DNA of 64,000 nucleotides from Endozoicomonas sp. Mp262 (lineage in GTDB: Bacteria > Pseudomonadota > Gammaproteobacteria > Pseudomonadales > Endozoicomonadaceae): contig NZ_CP092489.1 in NCBI RefSeq assembly GCF_025643335.1, positions 4,040,501-4,104,500 on the forward strand, given 5' to 3'. Positions 53,984-62,742 of the stretch are shown one piece after another. The translations under genes were made by a program, and so were the position numbers. Position 1 is the first letter of the stretch; each line of letters starts with the position of its first letter. The notes below the pieces were generated by a model. It ran no database searches and was not told where the DNA came from. It was given only the letters and a program-made list of their open reading frames with translations.

Positions 53984-54294
53984 ACAATATTTTTGAATCT
54001 ATTCCAACCGAAATCCCCAATGAAATCTTCACAGACCTGGTGACAGGTGAAAATATCCGTGTAGAACGCATTTTATCCAAGGGTCAAACCTCACCTGAAA
54101 ATGGCTGGTATGATCAGGATGAGAATGAATGGGTTATGGTACTAAAAGGTGAAGGGACTATCACGTTTGATGACGGCCACAATATTTGCTTGCAGGAAGG
54201 TGACTTTATCACTATCCCAAAACATAAAAAGCATAAGGTATCCCGCACCGATCCAAATCATGTTACGGTATGGCTGGCTATTTTCTATAAATAG
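53980..54294 (+). CDS. Small cupin-domain protein
   Basis: 104 residues from ATG 53980. Cupin motif 1 is weak (NGWYDQDENEWVMVLKGEGT), motif 2 is GDFITIPKHKKHKVSRTDP. A single-domain cupin; metal binding is possible through E/H residues. Overlap with the acetyltransferase stop suggests a shared pathway. The frame extends upstream to 53938, but the ATGA overlap gives the better start. Confidence 0.82.
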   Translation: MNNIFESIPTEIPNEIFTDLVTGENIRVERILSKGQTSPENGWYDQDENEWVMVLKGEGTITFDDGHNICLQEGDFITIPKHKKHKVSRTDPNHVTVWLAIFYK

Positions 54295-54372
54295 TCAAAA
54301 AAACAACGCCAATAATAAAAGTAGCCCCCCTCAAGAGACGCTTTCAAAAAATCATTAAGGACGTCCCTTATG

Positions 54373-55342
54373 ACCTGAGTTCGACATAAGGAACTGATTT
54401 TATATAGCATAGCTACCACGCTGATTAGGGGTGGAGTAGTGCTGTGCTGACCAAGGTATTTTGCAGGGTAGACGATTTTTGCAAGCAATTTGAACCAAAG
54501 CTAAACCAGTATCTGATCGAGCATTGTGGCCGCAAGCGCATTCGTAAACAGTCTCTATCAATCAGCGAAGTGGCAACGATCGTCATCCTATTTCATGCTA
54601 AAGGCTATCGTTGTCTGAAGCACTTCTATATTAATCATGTCTGTAAATACTGGCATAAGCACTTTCACGGGCTAGTCAGCTACAATCGGTTTGTTGAGCT
54701 GATGCCACAAGCGCTTATGGTACTCTCAGCTTTCTTGCAGACACGATATGGCAAGGTGTCTGGCATTTCTTATATAGATTCAACCGGCATCGCTGTCTGT
54801 GAAAAAAGTCGGGCTCTGCGCCATAAAGTGTTTAAAGATGAAGCAGGCTGGGGTAAGTCTTCTACACACTGGTATTACGGCTTTAAGCTTCACCTGATTA
54901 TCAATGATACCGGTGAGTTGCTGGCGGTTAAGTGTACATCAGGTAATACCGATGATCGTGCTGTTCTTGAAGATATGTGCTGCCACTTGTTTGGTAAGCT
55001 GTTCGGCGACAAAGGCTATATATCCAAGGCCAAAGCCCAGCTTTTAAAAGAAAAATACGATGTTGACCTGATTACGACGCGCAGGAAAAACATGAAACCT
55101 CAGAACCTGCCTGCTTTTGATAAAGTACTGCTGAGAGGGCGTGCAATCATTGAGACGGTCAACGATCAGTTGAAAAATATCTCTCAGATAGAGCACACCC
55201 GCCACCGCTCAAAGTTCAATTTTATGGTGAACTTGCTGGCAGGGCTTATAGCCTATACGTTTCAAAAAAAGAAGCCTTCTCTGAGCATTCAGCATACGGG
55301 GCTGGTTGAGTTGGTTGCTTAACCGTTATGTCGAACTCAGGT
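54373..55342 (+). mobile_element. IS982-family element, about 970 bp
   Basis: Inverted ends ACCTGAGTTCGACATAA (54373-54389) and TTATGTCGAACTCAGGT (55326-55342), 17 bp exact. The ACC start and the size fit IS982. No convincing target duplication flanks it (CCCTTATG on the left, TTAATGAT on the right), suggesting a later deletion or rearrangement beside it. Confidence 0.88.
54444..55322 (+). CDS. IS982-family transposase
   Basis: 292 residues. KVFCRVDDFCKQFEPKLNQY, SISEVATIVILFHAKGYRCL, SGISYIDSTGIAVCEK (first Asp), KLFGDKGYISKAKAQLL (second Asp) and RGRAIIETVNDQLKNISQIE (Glu) match the DDE transposase of IS982. Start GTG 54444. No stop or frameshift; it should be active. Confidence 0.93.
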   Translation: MLTKVFCRVDDFCKQFEPKLNQYLIEHCGRKRIRKQSLSISEVATIVILFHAKGYRCLKHFYINHVCKYWHKHFHGLVSYNRFVELMPQALMVLSAFLQTRYGKVSGISYIDSTGIAVCEKSRALRHKVFKDEAGWGKSSTHWYYGFKLHLIINDTGELLAVKCTSGNTDDRAVLEDMCCHLFGKLFGDKGYISKAKAQLLKEKYDVDLITTRRKNMKPQNLPAFDKVLLRGRAIIETVNDQLKNISQIEHTRHRSKFNFMVNLLAGLIAYTFQKKKPSLSIQHTGLVELVA

Positions 55343-55928
55343 TTAATGATTTTGGTATTGACCTTGAGCAGTTCACGGACCCCTTAAAAGGAGCCACAGA
55401 AGTAGGTGCAGGTGTACTGGAAGGAGTGTTAATCACTGCCTTCGCGCAAAAAAAACTGTACACCATTAACAAAAGGCGTAAGGCTGTTCAGAATGCCCAT
55501 AAAATCCGTACTGCGCGGGAACAGGAAATTTTCAGGCAGTTAGCCACTCCTGTTCCTGGCAGTTATCAACTGCCGGAAGAGCAGCTGGAGCCAATCATAA
55601 CCTTACAGGGACTTCTTCTAAGCAATAACCAACCGTTGAACAGGGAAAAATTCCAGGCACTTATTATCAAGCTGCATCATGCTGTTGGTGCCAGTGCACC
55701 TGAGGTACCAATGGCTTCTGATCATTTAAAAAAAACGTGTCAGGCAATGGGAGTCCACCTGAAATCAGGTAAGGTTACTATGGATCTTGATAAACTGTTA
55801 AATTACCTGAAAACCCACGGCCAGCCTTTTCCTGATTTATTCAATATCGAAGAGGTGAGCAACCCTATCAGCAGAAACCAGTTTCAACAGTTTGCCGACC
55901 TCTGCTTTCTTGAAGAAGAGCAATCGGA

Positions 55929-57573
55929 CAGCTATTCCCGCATGATGAACGTCGATGATCGTTGGTATTGACAATAAGGCAGCAAAAATAATGAAGCCGA
56001 TCAAAACTGAGCCGCCAATTAACAAAGCGGAGCTTTAAAGAAAAAATGTCACCCCTGAACGTAGCTACGATATGGCCGGTTATGATGTATCGAATGGAAT
56101 CACCCTTTTCTCTTCAATACCATGAGTTACTGTGTAAAAAAGCCCCTCCCACGTTTTTATCAGCCAATGCAAAAAATAGCCCTGTATCCATTTCCATAAT
56201 GCTATACGGACTCCTTTTGAGCGGGTTCTTAAAGCTTCCTGAAACTGGGGACAGCACAGTTCCTGTATTTGATCTACGAGAAAAGCAAGCATCGTCAGAT
56301 AGGCCAGATTTGTGGCTAAGTGCTTCTCACCGTGACCGTAGTTATGTTCGAGATCGTAGCCTTGATTTTTCAGGGTGTTAAACGTCTGGTTCTCAATATG
56401 CCATCGGCAGCGCCCTCCTTTCATGACGGGTTCTATGGTTTCTTCGTTAAGCGGAATATCAGTCACCCAGCACCAGATATGCTGTTTACCTTTTTTATCG
56501 GTTTCGACAAAATCAAGCACATTAACCTGTTCTGCATATTTTGCCTTGTTCAGCCTGACGTCATTGGCATAGCGAAACCACCACTTAATTCCAGTCTCTT
56601 CATTAACTTTTTCAGCACGGTGAACTTTTCCTTCTTTATCCAGCTCATCCATCGCTTCAACCAGCGAGGCATGGTTGCCATCTTTCGCGACAATGATGTA
56701 ATGCCAGCCATAACTCTTAATCAGTTGGACAGTGGGGTTGTCAGCATAAAGACTGTCCAGAAGAATAACGAACTTTAGACGTGGGTGATGCTCTCGTATG
56801 GTGGCAAACAACCGTTTAATGGCATTTTTTTCACAGTCATTTTTGGTCGAACCGTCCTGGCAAACTATGGCTTCCGGTGCCAATGGCAAGACTGTTTTTT
56901 GATCCGGGTGAGCAATGCATGCTGCCATTAACTGGTGGTAGTGAGCTTCGTTGGCCTTTCCCTTATTTTTAGTACAGCACTCCTGACAAGGTTTTTTATT
57001 ATTGCAGGAGTAAAATAGCCCAGTTCCATCGATCGGGAGCAAGTAGTGATTTTTCAAGTTCCCGCAGTGAAATTCGAATGCCTTCAGTAATCCGCCCCTT
57101 TGGACGTTAGACAGCAATGTCTTAAAAGGCTTTTTGAACTCTACGGGATCTATTGGATCCAGGATTTCCCGCATACTGGTATCACAGGGAGCACGTTTTT
57201 TTATCTGATACAGGTGCTCAAGGTTATGCCTTACTTCTTGCTCTGTTTTATCACGCTCAAACGAGAGGAGCGATGGGTACTTGAGATGCATCATGGCAAA
57301 AGCGGACATGGAGGCATCATGTATTGTTATTTTTCTGGAATCCTTGTTTGGTCGGACATCTGGAATTTGCTCATAACTTTCAGAAATCGTAGTAATTAAA
57401 CTGTTTGCACAAAGATGCTTACGACTTTTTTGGAATGGATAAGCCATGAGAGACAGCCATTGATAAAGTATCCCTATCAAAAGTAGACGTTATTTTGTGC
57501 GAAATCACTCCATTTGGAATTTACTGTAAGCCTTGCTGTTGCAGTGATTTAATTGATGTCACGGGAATAGCTG
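55929..57573 (-). mobile_element. Insertion sequence, 1645 bp, copy B
   Basis: Same ends and length as copy A at 51215. The target repeat GCAATCGGA is at 55920-55928 and 57574-57582. Same orientation as copy A, 4.7 kb apart, so recombination between the copies would remove the acetyltransferase, cupin and IS982 genes. Confidence 0.95.
56080..57447 (-). CDS. DDE transposase of copy B
   Basis: 455 residues, identical to the transposase at 51366-52733, with the same ATG (57447) and motifs (LPIDGTGLFYSC, DSLYADNPTVQ, HIENQTFNTLKNQG). Identity of the two copies points to recent transposition. Confidence 0.9.
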   Translation of the reverse strand: MAYPFQKSRKHLCANSLITTISESYEQIPDVRPNKDSRKITIHDASMSAFAMMHLKYPSLLSFERDKTEQEVRHNLEHLYQIKKRAPCDTSMREILDPIDPVEFKKPFKTLLSNVQRGGLLKAFEFHCGNLKNHYLLPIDGTGLFYSCNNKKPCQECCTKNKGKANEAHYHQLMAACIAHPDQKTVLPLAPEAIVCQDGSTKNDCEKNAIKRLFATIREHHPRLKFVILLDSLYADNPTVQLIKSYGWHYIIVAKDGNHASLVEAMDELDKEGKVHRAEKVNEETGIKWWFRYANDVRLNKAKYAEQVNVLDFVETDKKGKQHIWCWVTDIPLNEETIEPVMKGGRCRWHIENQTFNTLKNQGYDLEHNYGHGEKHLATNLAYLTMLAFLVDQIQELCCPQFQEALRTRSKGVRIALWKWIQGYFLHWLIKTWEGLFYTVTHGIEEKRVIPFDTS

Positions 57574-58822
57574 GCAATCGGATGGTCTCCTGGAAGGTAA
57601 GGATGCCCCCCTCAAGAATATTTTGAAACACAATGAAAGCTATATCGAAAGAGCAGCGCTTTCAACACTTATAAGAGACATAGATAAACTCTTTAAAGGC
57701 CGTCAATCACCTTTCAGTTACGAGGATAAGATGCAGCTAAGATGGTTTGCAAAAACACTGGAGGATGATCAGGCAAACAGCATGCAGGATAAGAAAAAAC
57801 TTGAAAGTATCAATCAGATACTTAAGAAAGCCAATATAAAGATTGACTACAAAACAGACAAACTATTGGGTTCTGTCAGAAAAAATTCAAAAGCTATATT
57901 TCACCGTATCAAAATTGATACAGAAAAAATGTACAACCACCTTCAAAGAATGGATAAACTACCAACCGTCAAAGGCGTTGATGATATTTTAACCAGGCAA
58001 AGTCGTAATATAGAAGCACTGTATCACCTGAGAGACTATGATCAGTGGAAAGTACGCCAACATAAAAGGGACCGGAATATCAAGCTGGCATCGGCTGTAA
58101 CAGGTTTTTTACCTGTTTCCCTTGGAGTGGATGAAATACTCAAGGCCGTTGCCTATAACAAGGATCGAAGGTATAGAGAAAAGAATGAAACTTCAATGAA
58201 TAGTCGTATAAAAAATGCCTACGAAGCTAGACATAATACCTCTCTTAACAAGAAAGAAAGAAAAGAACTGGCTCGCTTGCTAAGTAATGCCCGTGATGTT
58301 AAACAAGCCCATATGAAAATCAAAAAAAATAGAAGTGAAGCCAATGAAGACATTCACATTGTTGCAGCCATTGCTGATCCTTTTTCTACGGTAATGGGTC
58401 CTGTAGGCAGAGGTGTAAAAGGGGGAATAAAAGCAACGGCAAAAACAACGGCAGCTATTGCTGCAATGGCTGATCGAAAAATAAAAGATAAAAAATTGAA
58501 AAAAGAAAATCGTTTTAATGAAACCAATGATATCTACCGTTTTTACAAAAAACTTTACCTGACAGCCATAGAACAGGATAATGATGAAAAAATGGATGAA
58601 ATACAGACACTGGCAGAACTCACCTACGGAATTAATGGTGAAAGCTTCGATGCCCTGGTTAGAACAGAGCTTGTTGAAAACAACAAGTTTAAATTAAGTT
58701 TCTCACAGCGGACAGTGAAACATTAGCAGCAAATATCCCTAATAGAATAACCTGCATTTATTTGATTATTTTAAAAATAATAAATAAGGTCTTTCTCGTT
58801 TTTTAACAACCACCCATTTACT

Positions 58823-59383
58823 ATGGAGTTTAGTGTGTCTACAAGACTATTAAAGTTATTTTTATTAATTATGTTCTCCTCTCTAGTGACAGCCTGCGCC
58901 TCCAACACATTTATCCAGGAGATACAGCCTGTTAAAACGTCCCTCTCACCTTACAACAAGGCTATTATTACTGTTAAAGAAGGATCGCCATCAGTTAAAA
59001 CAAAAAAAGGGTTTGAAGCCAGTAAATCAGCCTTGGAAAAAGACTTTGCAGCCAGCCTTACCGAGCTGAACACATTCCATATAATCTCCAGAACACAGGC
59101 AAAAGGCGTCGTTGAAAATGACACCACATTATTAATCAACCTGATCATTGAGGACTTCCAATATTTAAGTGGAGCATCCAGTGTCGTGGCAGGTGTTTTT
59201 TCCGGTAACGCTTATTTTAAAGTGCGAGCACAGATAATTGATTTAAAATCTGGTGATATTATTGGTGAAGTGCGCTCTGGTGCACACACAGAGTCTTCCG
59301 ATGGTATATTTCGCGGCAGTACAGGAACACTTATTACCAAAATATCAAAGAAACTGGCAAAAGAAATTGACAGTTATAAATAA
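58823..59383 (+). CDS. DUF4410-like lipoprotein
   Basis: 186 residues. Lipobox in LLIMFSSLVTACASN (VTAC). The mature part has YNKAIITVKEGSP, LLINLIIEDFQYLSGASSVV and VRAQIIDLKSGDIIGEVRSG, the layout of DUF4410 periplasmic proteins. Role unknown. ATG 58823, but a GTG at 58835 has GGAG at better spacing. Not visibly coupled to its neighbours. Confidence 0.7.
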   Translation: MEFSVSTRLLKLFLLIMFSSLVTACASNTFIQEIQPVKTSLSPYNKAIITVKEGSPSVKTKKGFEASKSALEKDFAASLTELNTFHIISRTQAKGVVENDTTLLINLIIEDFQYLSGASSVVAGVFSGNAYFKVRAQIIDLKSGDIIGEVRSGAHTESSDGIFRGSTGTLITKISKKLAKEIDSYK

Positions 59384-59411
59384 GACAAGTATAAGCAATG
59401 AGTGATAAGGA

Positions 59412-59431
59412 GGCAGGATATTTATCCTGCC
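59412..59431 (+). terminator. Hairpin between the lipoprotein gene and tpm
   Basis: GGCAGGATA TT TATCCTGCC, a 9-bp perfect stem 29 bases after the lipoprotein stop, followed by CCTTCC. Probably a terminator or RNA end. Confidence 0.5.
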
Positions 59432-59461
59432 CCTTCCTAATTAATAAATAGAAAGACATCA

Positions 59462-60100
59462 ATGAATACTGATTTCTGGCTTGAAAAATGGAAAAAGAAT
59501 GAAATTGGTTTCCATAAAAATGAAACCAACCCCCTGTTAATGAAATATTTTGACAGACTCTCTTTAACAAAAGGGAGCTGTATATTTTTACCTCTTTGTG
59601 GCAAGACCCTGGATATTGCCTGGTTGTTGTCAATGGGGTATCAGGTCGTCGGAGCCGAGCTTAGCAAACATGCAGTTGATCAACTATTTGATGAAGCGGG
59701 CATTATTCCTGAAATACGACCGCTTAAGGATATAACGATCTACAAGGGCTCTAATATCACCATCTTTTTAGGGAATATCTTTACTCTCAGCCAAAGCTTG
59801 CTTGGAACAGTCGATGCCATTTACGACCGTGCGGCCCTGGTTGCTTTGCCTGAATCTTCAAGGAGTCAATACACCCAGCACCTGATTAAAATATCCCATG
59901 GAGCGCCCCAGCTATTGATAACTCTTGAATATGACCAACGTTTGCTATCTGGCCCACCATTTTCTGTTAGCAGCGATGAAATAACACACCATTACCATCA
60001 CCGCTATCACCTGACACCACTGGAAAGCAACACCGTGCCCAATGGGCTTAAAGGTCAATACGATGTGCAGGAAACTATCTGGTTATTGTCTTATAAGTAG
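59462..60100 (+). CDS. tpm: Thiopurine S-methyltransferase
   Basis: 212 residues. NTDFWLEKWKKNEIGFHKNE at the N-terminus, SAM-binding IFLPLCGKTLDIAWLLSMGY then VVGAELSKHAVDQLF, and DRAALVALPESSRSQY match bacterial TPMT, which in Pseudomonas methylates selenite/tellurite and thiopurines. Complete, with the usual length. Stands alone. Confidence 0.93.
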   Translation: MNTDFWLEKWKKNEIGFHKNETNPLLMKYFDRLSLTKGSCIFLPLCGKTLDIAWLLSMGYQVVGAELSKHAVDQLFDEAGIIPEIRPLKDITIYKGSNITIFLGNIFTLSQSLLGTVDAIYDRAALVALPESSRSQYTQHLIKISHGAPQLLITLEYDQRLLSGPPFSVSSDEITHHYHHRYHLTPLESNTVPNGLKGQYDVQETIWLLSYK

Positions 60101-60252
60101 TGATCATTCTGCTGTTAATTGATATCTCTGATGGATTTGTTTATTACGGTTGGTATCAGTTAGCCAGTAGATTCGATACACTCATTTAATATATAAAAAT
60201 GCCATCTGCCATAGGCCTGCCACCCCAAAGGCTGACAATATCAGGAGCAAGC

Positions 60253-60597
60253 ATGGAAAGAGATTATGTAAAATTCCCAAAAGATGATAATGGCGATGTT
60301 CTCTGGGCTATGGCCCAACGGGGAGATACTTTAACAGAAGCCAGGGAAATTGATTTTTCCATTGTTTTCCAGACTGAGGAAGATGCCCTTCAATTTGCAG
60401 AATTTTTATTAGTTAATCGACAGAAGGTTTCTTTATCTGACCTGGAAGACAACGGCGAATATCCCTACGATATTACAGCCCACGTTCATATGCTACCGAC
60501 CCATAGCAATATCTCGGAATATGAGGCATTACTGAATCAAAACGCTGGCCATTACAATGGTTATATCGATGGTTGGGGCTGTTTTGAACTGGAGTAG
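60253..60597 (+). CDS. RraB-domain protein (ribonuclease E inhibitor-like)
   Basis: 114 residues from ATG 60253, preceded by AGGAG at 9 bases. FPKDDNGDVLWAMAQRGDTL, TEEDALQFAEFLL and YDGWGCFE-type end (YIDGWGCFELE) are the RraB (PF06877) pattern: a small acidic protein with the glycine-aromatic finish. E. coli RraB restrains RNase E; a short stand-alone member may do the same or act differently. An in-frame ATG at 60199 is less suited. Confidence 0.78.
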   Translation: MERDYVKFPKDDNGDVLWAMAQRGDTLTEAREIDFSIVFQTEEDALQFAEFLLVNRQKVSLSDLEDNGEYPYDITAHVHMLPTHSNISEYEALLNQNAGHYNGYIDGWGCFELE

Positions 60598-60618
60598 TCA
60601 GGCAAAAATAGACTTAAT

Positions 60619-60786
60619 CCTAGGGGCTGTTGGACTTAAGCGTCCGTAGCGAGAATCGTAGAAAATTGAGGATAAAAATTCGCTTTTGTGAGGTGAATAG
60701 TGGTTCTATTTACCGAGCAAAAGCGAATTTTTAGACCAATTTGCTTCGACCACAGTAGGACAGACTTAAGTCCGACAGGCTCCTAG
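60619..60786. repeat. 168-bp palindromic repeat (MITE-like)
   Basis: Outer arms CCTAGGGGCTGTTGGACTTA (60619 on) and TAAGTCCGACAGGCTCCTAG (ending 60786) are inverted copies with small gaps; inner arms AAAATTCGCTTTTG (60677-60690) and CAAAAGCGAATTTT (60718-60731) also pair. The whole unit can fold on itself, codes for nothing, and covers the last codons of the ArsR gene. TAGGGGCTGTCGGACT at 17901-17916 is a relative of its end. Confidence 0.7.
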
Positions 60787-61079
60787 CACTCCTGATCTGC
60801 ACAACATTCGCCCTGTAAAAAATGGATCACATTATGAAGCTGATCATAATTGGGCACACAAAAAAGTACTCTTCCCTCCCGACGCTGTACCAACAAATTA
60901 GCTGAAACAAGACTTGAAATATGGTGTGACAGGGTCGATCCGGGAATTTTAAGTTCTTCCTGCAATACCCCTACCGCTAACCCCTGGTAACCTGCACGAA
61001 CCAATCGCTTAAAAATACTCAGGCGGGTGGGATGGCCAAGTTCTTTCAAGGCTTTAGCAATAACTTCCGTTTGGCTCAT
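60783..61079 (-). CDS. ArsR-family transcriptional repressor
   Basis: 98 residues. Winged helix with IAKALKELGHPTRLSIFKRL, ELKIPGSTLSHHISSLVSAN and the wing RREGRVLFCVPNY. The C-terminus GECCADQEC carries three Cys that could bind a metal or As(III), a different place from the classic ELCVCDL site, which is replaced here by GLAVGVLQEEL. It lies divergent to a mini membrane gene and a GST gene, with two operator-like palindromes in between. Its stop is inside the end of the 60619 repeat. Confidence 0.88.
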   Translation of the reverse strand: MSQTEVIAKALKELGHPTRLSIFKRLVRAGYQGLAVGVLQEELKIPGSTLSHHISSLVSANLLVQRREGRVLFCVPNYDQLHNVIHFLQGECCADQEC

Positions 61080-61100
61080 TACAACACCATTACAATAATA

Positions 61101-61173
61101 ATATTTCCATATTACTAGAAATATATTGACACGGACACCTGTGGCTTTTATATTTCTATTATTCTAGAAATAT
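61101..61173. promoter_or_regulatory. Two ArsR-type palindromes
   Basis: ATATTTC-N10-GAAATAT occurs at 61101-61124 and again at 61150-61173, 49 bases apart. Between the divergent arsR and the small membrane gene, they are the likely repressor sites. Confidence 0.7.
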
Positions 61174-61187
61174 AGATTGTTATTATA

Positions 61188-61322
61188 ATGCCCATCACCG
61201 CTGAAATGATCAGAGAAACCCTGGATATTTTCCTGTTTCTTGCTGCCGAACTGACTATTTTATTTCTCGTGATTGTCAGCATGGCGATCGCTTCCGGATT
61301 TATTTATAGCCTTATCTTTTGA
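61188..61322 (+). CDS. 44-residue membrane protein, possible permease relic
   Basis: ATG 61188 to TGA 61320-61322: MPITAEMIRETLDIFLFLAA then ELTILFLVIVSMAIASGFIY and SLIF. One or two membrane helices. It looks like the first helix of DUF318/ArsP-type permeases, which often follow an arsR gene, and may be what is left of one. It could also be a real small protein. No RBS of note. Confidence 0.5.
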   Translation: MPITAEMIRETLDIFLFLAAELTILFLVIVSMAIASGFIYSLIF

Positions 61323-61346
61323 TGGATCTGCACAGGAAAACCAAAG

Positions 61347-62045
61347 TTGATTAAAGTAATTAGCTTCAAAATTTGCCCCTTTGTCCAACGAGTCACTGGC
61401 TTGCTGGAAGCAAAAGACATTGCTTATGCCATAGACTATATCAACTTGAATAATAAGCCCCAATGGTTTCTGGATATAGCACCCAATGGTCAGGTACCAG
61501 TTTTGATTACTGAGTCAGGTATCGTCTTGTATGAATCAGATGCCATCGTCGAATACCTGGATGAAGTCTACAATCCACTGGAAACCAATCTCACACCTGA
61601 GCAACGAGCTATAGATAGAGCCTGGAGTTATCAGGCCACCAAGCATTATTTAACCCAATGCAGTGCCATGCGAAGCCCTGATAAAGACAGCCTCTCCGAG
61701 AGAACAATAACCCTTAATAAAGCCTTTGCCAAAGCAGAAGCAAGGCATGAAAACACGCCTTATTTTAAAGGTTCAGTCATCAGTAATGTAGATATTGCAT
61801 GGCTTCCCCTACTCCATCGAGCAGAAATTATCACTCGTTATACTGGCTATGATTTCCTTTTAAAATTCCCAAAGGTAAAAGCATGGCAACAAGCTTTACT
61901 AAATACCGGGTTGGCAGAAAAGTCCGTAGCTAATGATTTCGAAAATATCTTTACCGATTTTTACCTGTCTGGACAAACCTTCCTGGGCAAAGACAGATGC
62001 CAGCAAAAATCTATAAATACAGCCTGTTCAACTGGATGTTGCTAA
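61347..62045 (+). CDS. Glutathione S-transferase-like protein with Cys-rich tail
   Basis: 232 residues. Thioredoxin-fold N-terminus KVISFKICPFVQRVTGLLEA with CPFVQ as in omega/StrI-type GSTs (catalytic Cys), then APNGQVPVLITESGIVLYES (cis-Pro VPV and ES) and a helical C-domain. The end CQQKSINTACSTGCC adds four Cys that normal GSTs lack. With the Cys-tailed ArsR, a role in metal or arsenic handling is suggested, not shown. The start is TTG 61347, with AGGAAAA upstream. Confidence 0.8.
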   Translation: MIKVISFKICPFVQRVTGLLEAKDIAYAIDYINLNNKPQWFLDIAPNGQVPVLITESGIVLYESDAIVEYLDEVYNPLETNLTPEQRAIDRAWSYQATKHYLTQCSAMRSPDKDSLSERTITLNKAFAKAEARHENTPYFKGSVISNVDIAWLPLLHRAEIITRYTGYDFLLKFPKVKAWQQALLNTGLAEKSVANDFENIFTDFYLSGQTFLGKDRCQQKSINTACSTGCC

Positions 62046-62308
62046 AATTCGGTTGCACTTTTCCGCCTGAGCTCATCTTCTGGTTGACTCGGCCAAATAG
62101 GAGCCAGTCCAGGCTGGCACTGTTCAAAATTAAGCGTCATAAAATCCAGTAAACGACCCTGCTGACATTGAATTGATACAGCCATTCCATCCGGAGCCGT
62201 ATCATTCCTATAATTATTGAAATAGCCAGCAGAACCTAACCAGCCACATCCACTAACCATTAAACTGCCTGCCAGAATATTAAGCCATTGATAAAGATTC
62301 AAAGTCAC
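62042..62308 (-). CDS. Small lipoprotein of unknown function
   Basis: 88 residues. Signal with lipobox (LNILAGSLMVSGCGWLGS, Cys about residue 21), then VSIQCQQGRLLDFMTLNFEQ with two further Cys. Start GTG 62308. Its stop overlaps the end of the GST gene in the convergent direction by 4 bases. I do not recognise it. Confidence 0.55.
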   Translation of the reverse strand: MTLNLYQWLNILAGSLMVSGCGWLGSAGYFNNYRNDTAPDGMAVSIQCQQGRLLDFMTLNFEQCQPGLAPIWPSQPEDELRRKSATEF

Positions 62309-62502
62309 ACCCTACAAGCTTTATGAACGGAAAGGGTTGATAGCATTATAGTCAAAGAATAGCTATAGCTAAGCGTTTCTACTCATGACGATTAATCATC
62401 AGTTTATTATGGTTATACCCTTTTCCTGGAAATTTTTACTCGACTACTGTCGGTTAATTTAACGCCCAGGAGCCAGCTAAAGATATAACTGGAGCAAAAC
62501 AC

Positions 62503-62742
62503 TTGAACGAATCAATACATGGACATAATGTACTTAAGCTGATCAAAGGCCAGGACACTCCATTATCTCATGAGCAACAGCTTAAAGCTTTACAGGAGCA
62601 CTTTGGCGAACGCGCTCAGTACCATACCTGCTCATTACAAGGGCTAACAGCAGAACAACTGCTCAGCCTTTTTATTGAAAAAGGCAAGCTGGCTATGGAT
62701 GGCAATAAAATTAACTTTGTGGGTTGTCAGTGTAATCACTAA
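62503..62742 (+). CDS. YecH-type metal-binding protein (DUF2492)
   Basis: 79 residues. ESIHGHNVLKLIKGQDTPLS at the N-terminus and FGERAQYHTCSLQGLTAEQL, then NKINFVGCQCNH at the C-terminus: conserved HGH, H-T-C and a C-x-C-x-H end suit metal binding, as in the YecH family. Function not known in detail. Start TTG 62503; no better ATG exists near the family start. Confidence 0.82.
   Translation: MNESIHGHNVLKLIKGQDTPLSHEQQLKALQEHFGERAQYHTCSLQGLTAEQLLSLFIEKGKLAMDGNKINFVGCQCNH

Larger units (their letters stand above)
55343..58726 (+). pseudogene. Large helical protein, 5' end lost at IS982 and split by IS copy B
   Basis: Part one (55343-55928) reads FNDFGIDLEQFTDPLKGATE ... QFADLCFLEEEQS; part two resumes at 57583 as DGLLEGKDAPLKNILKHNES and ends at 58726. 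Excising the 1645-bp IS and one 9-bp repeat joins them in one frame of about 576 codons. The 5' end abuts the IS982 end with no start codon. The product is helical, Lys/Glu-rich, with a hydrophobic stretch near residue 30 (VGAGVLEGVLITAFA) and two weak ones (SAVTGFLPVSLGV, GGIKATAKTTAAIAAM). No family recognised; size and charge are reminiscent of secreted effectors, which is only a guess. Confidence 0.8.
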
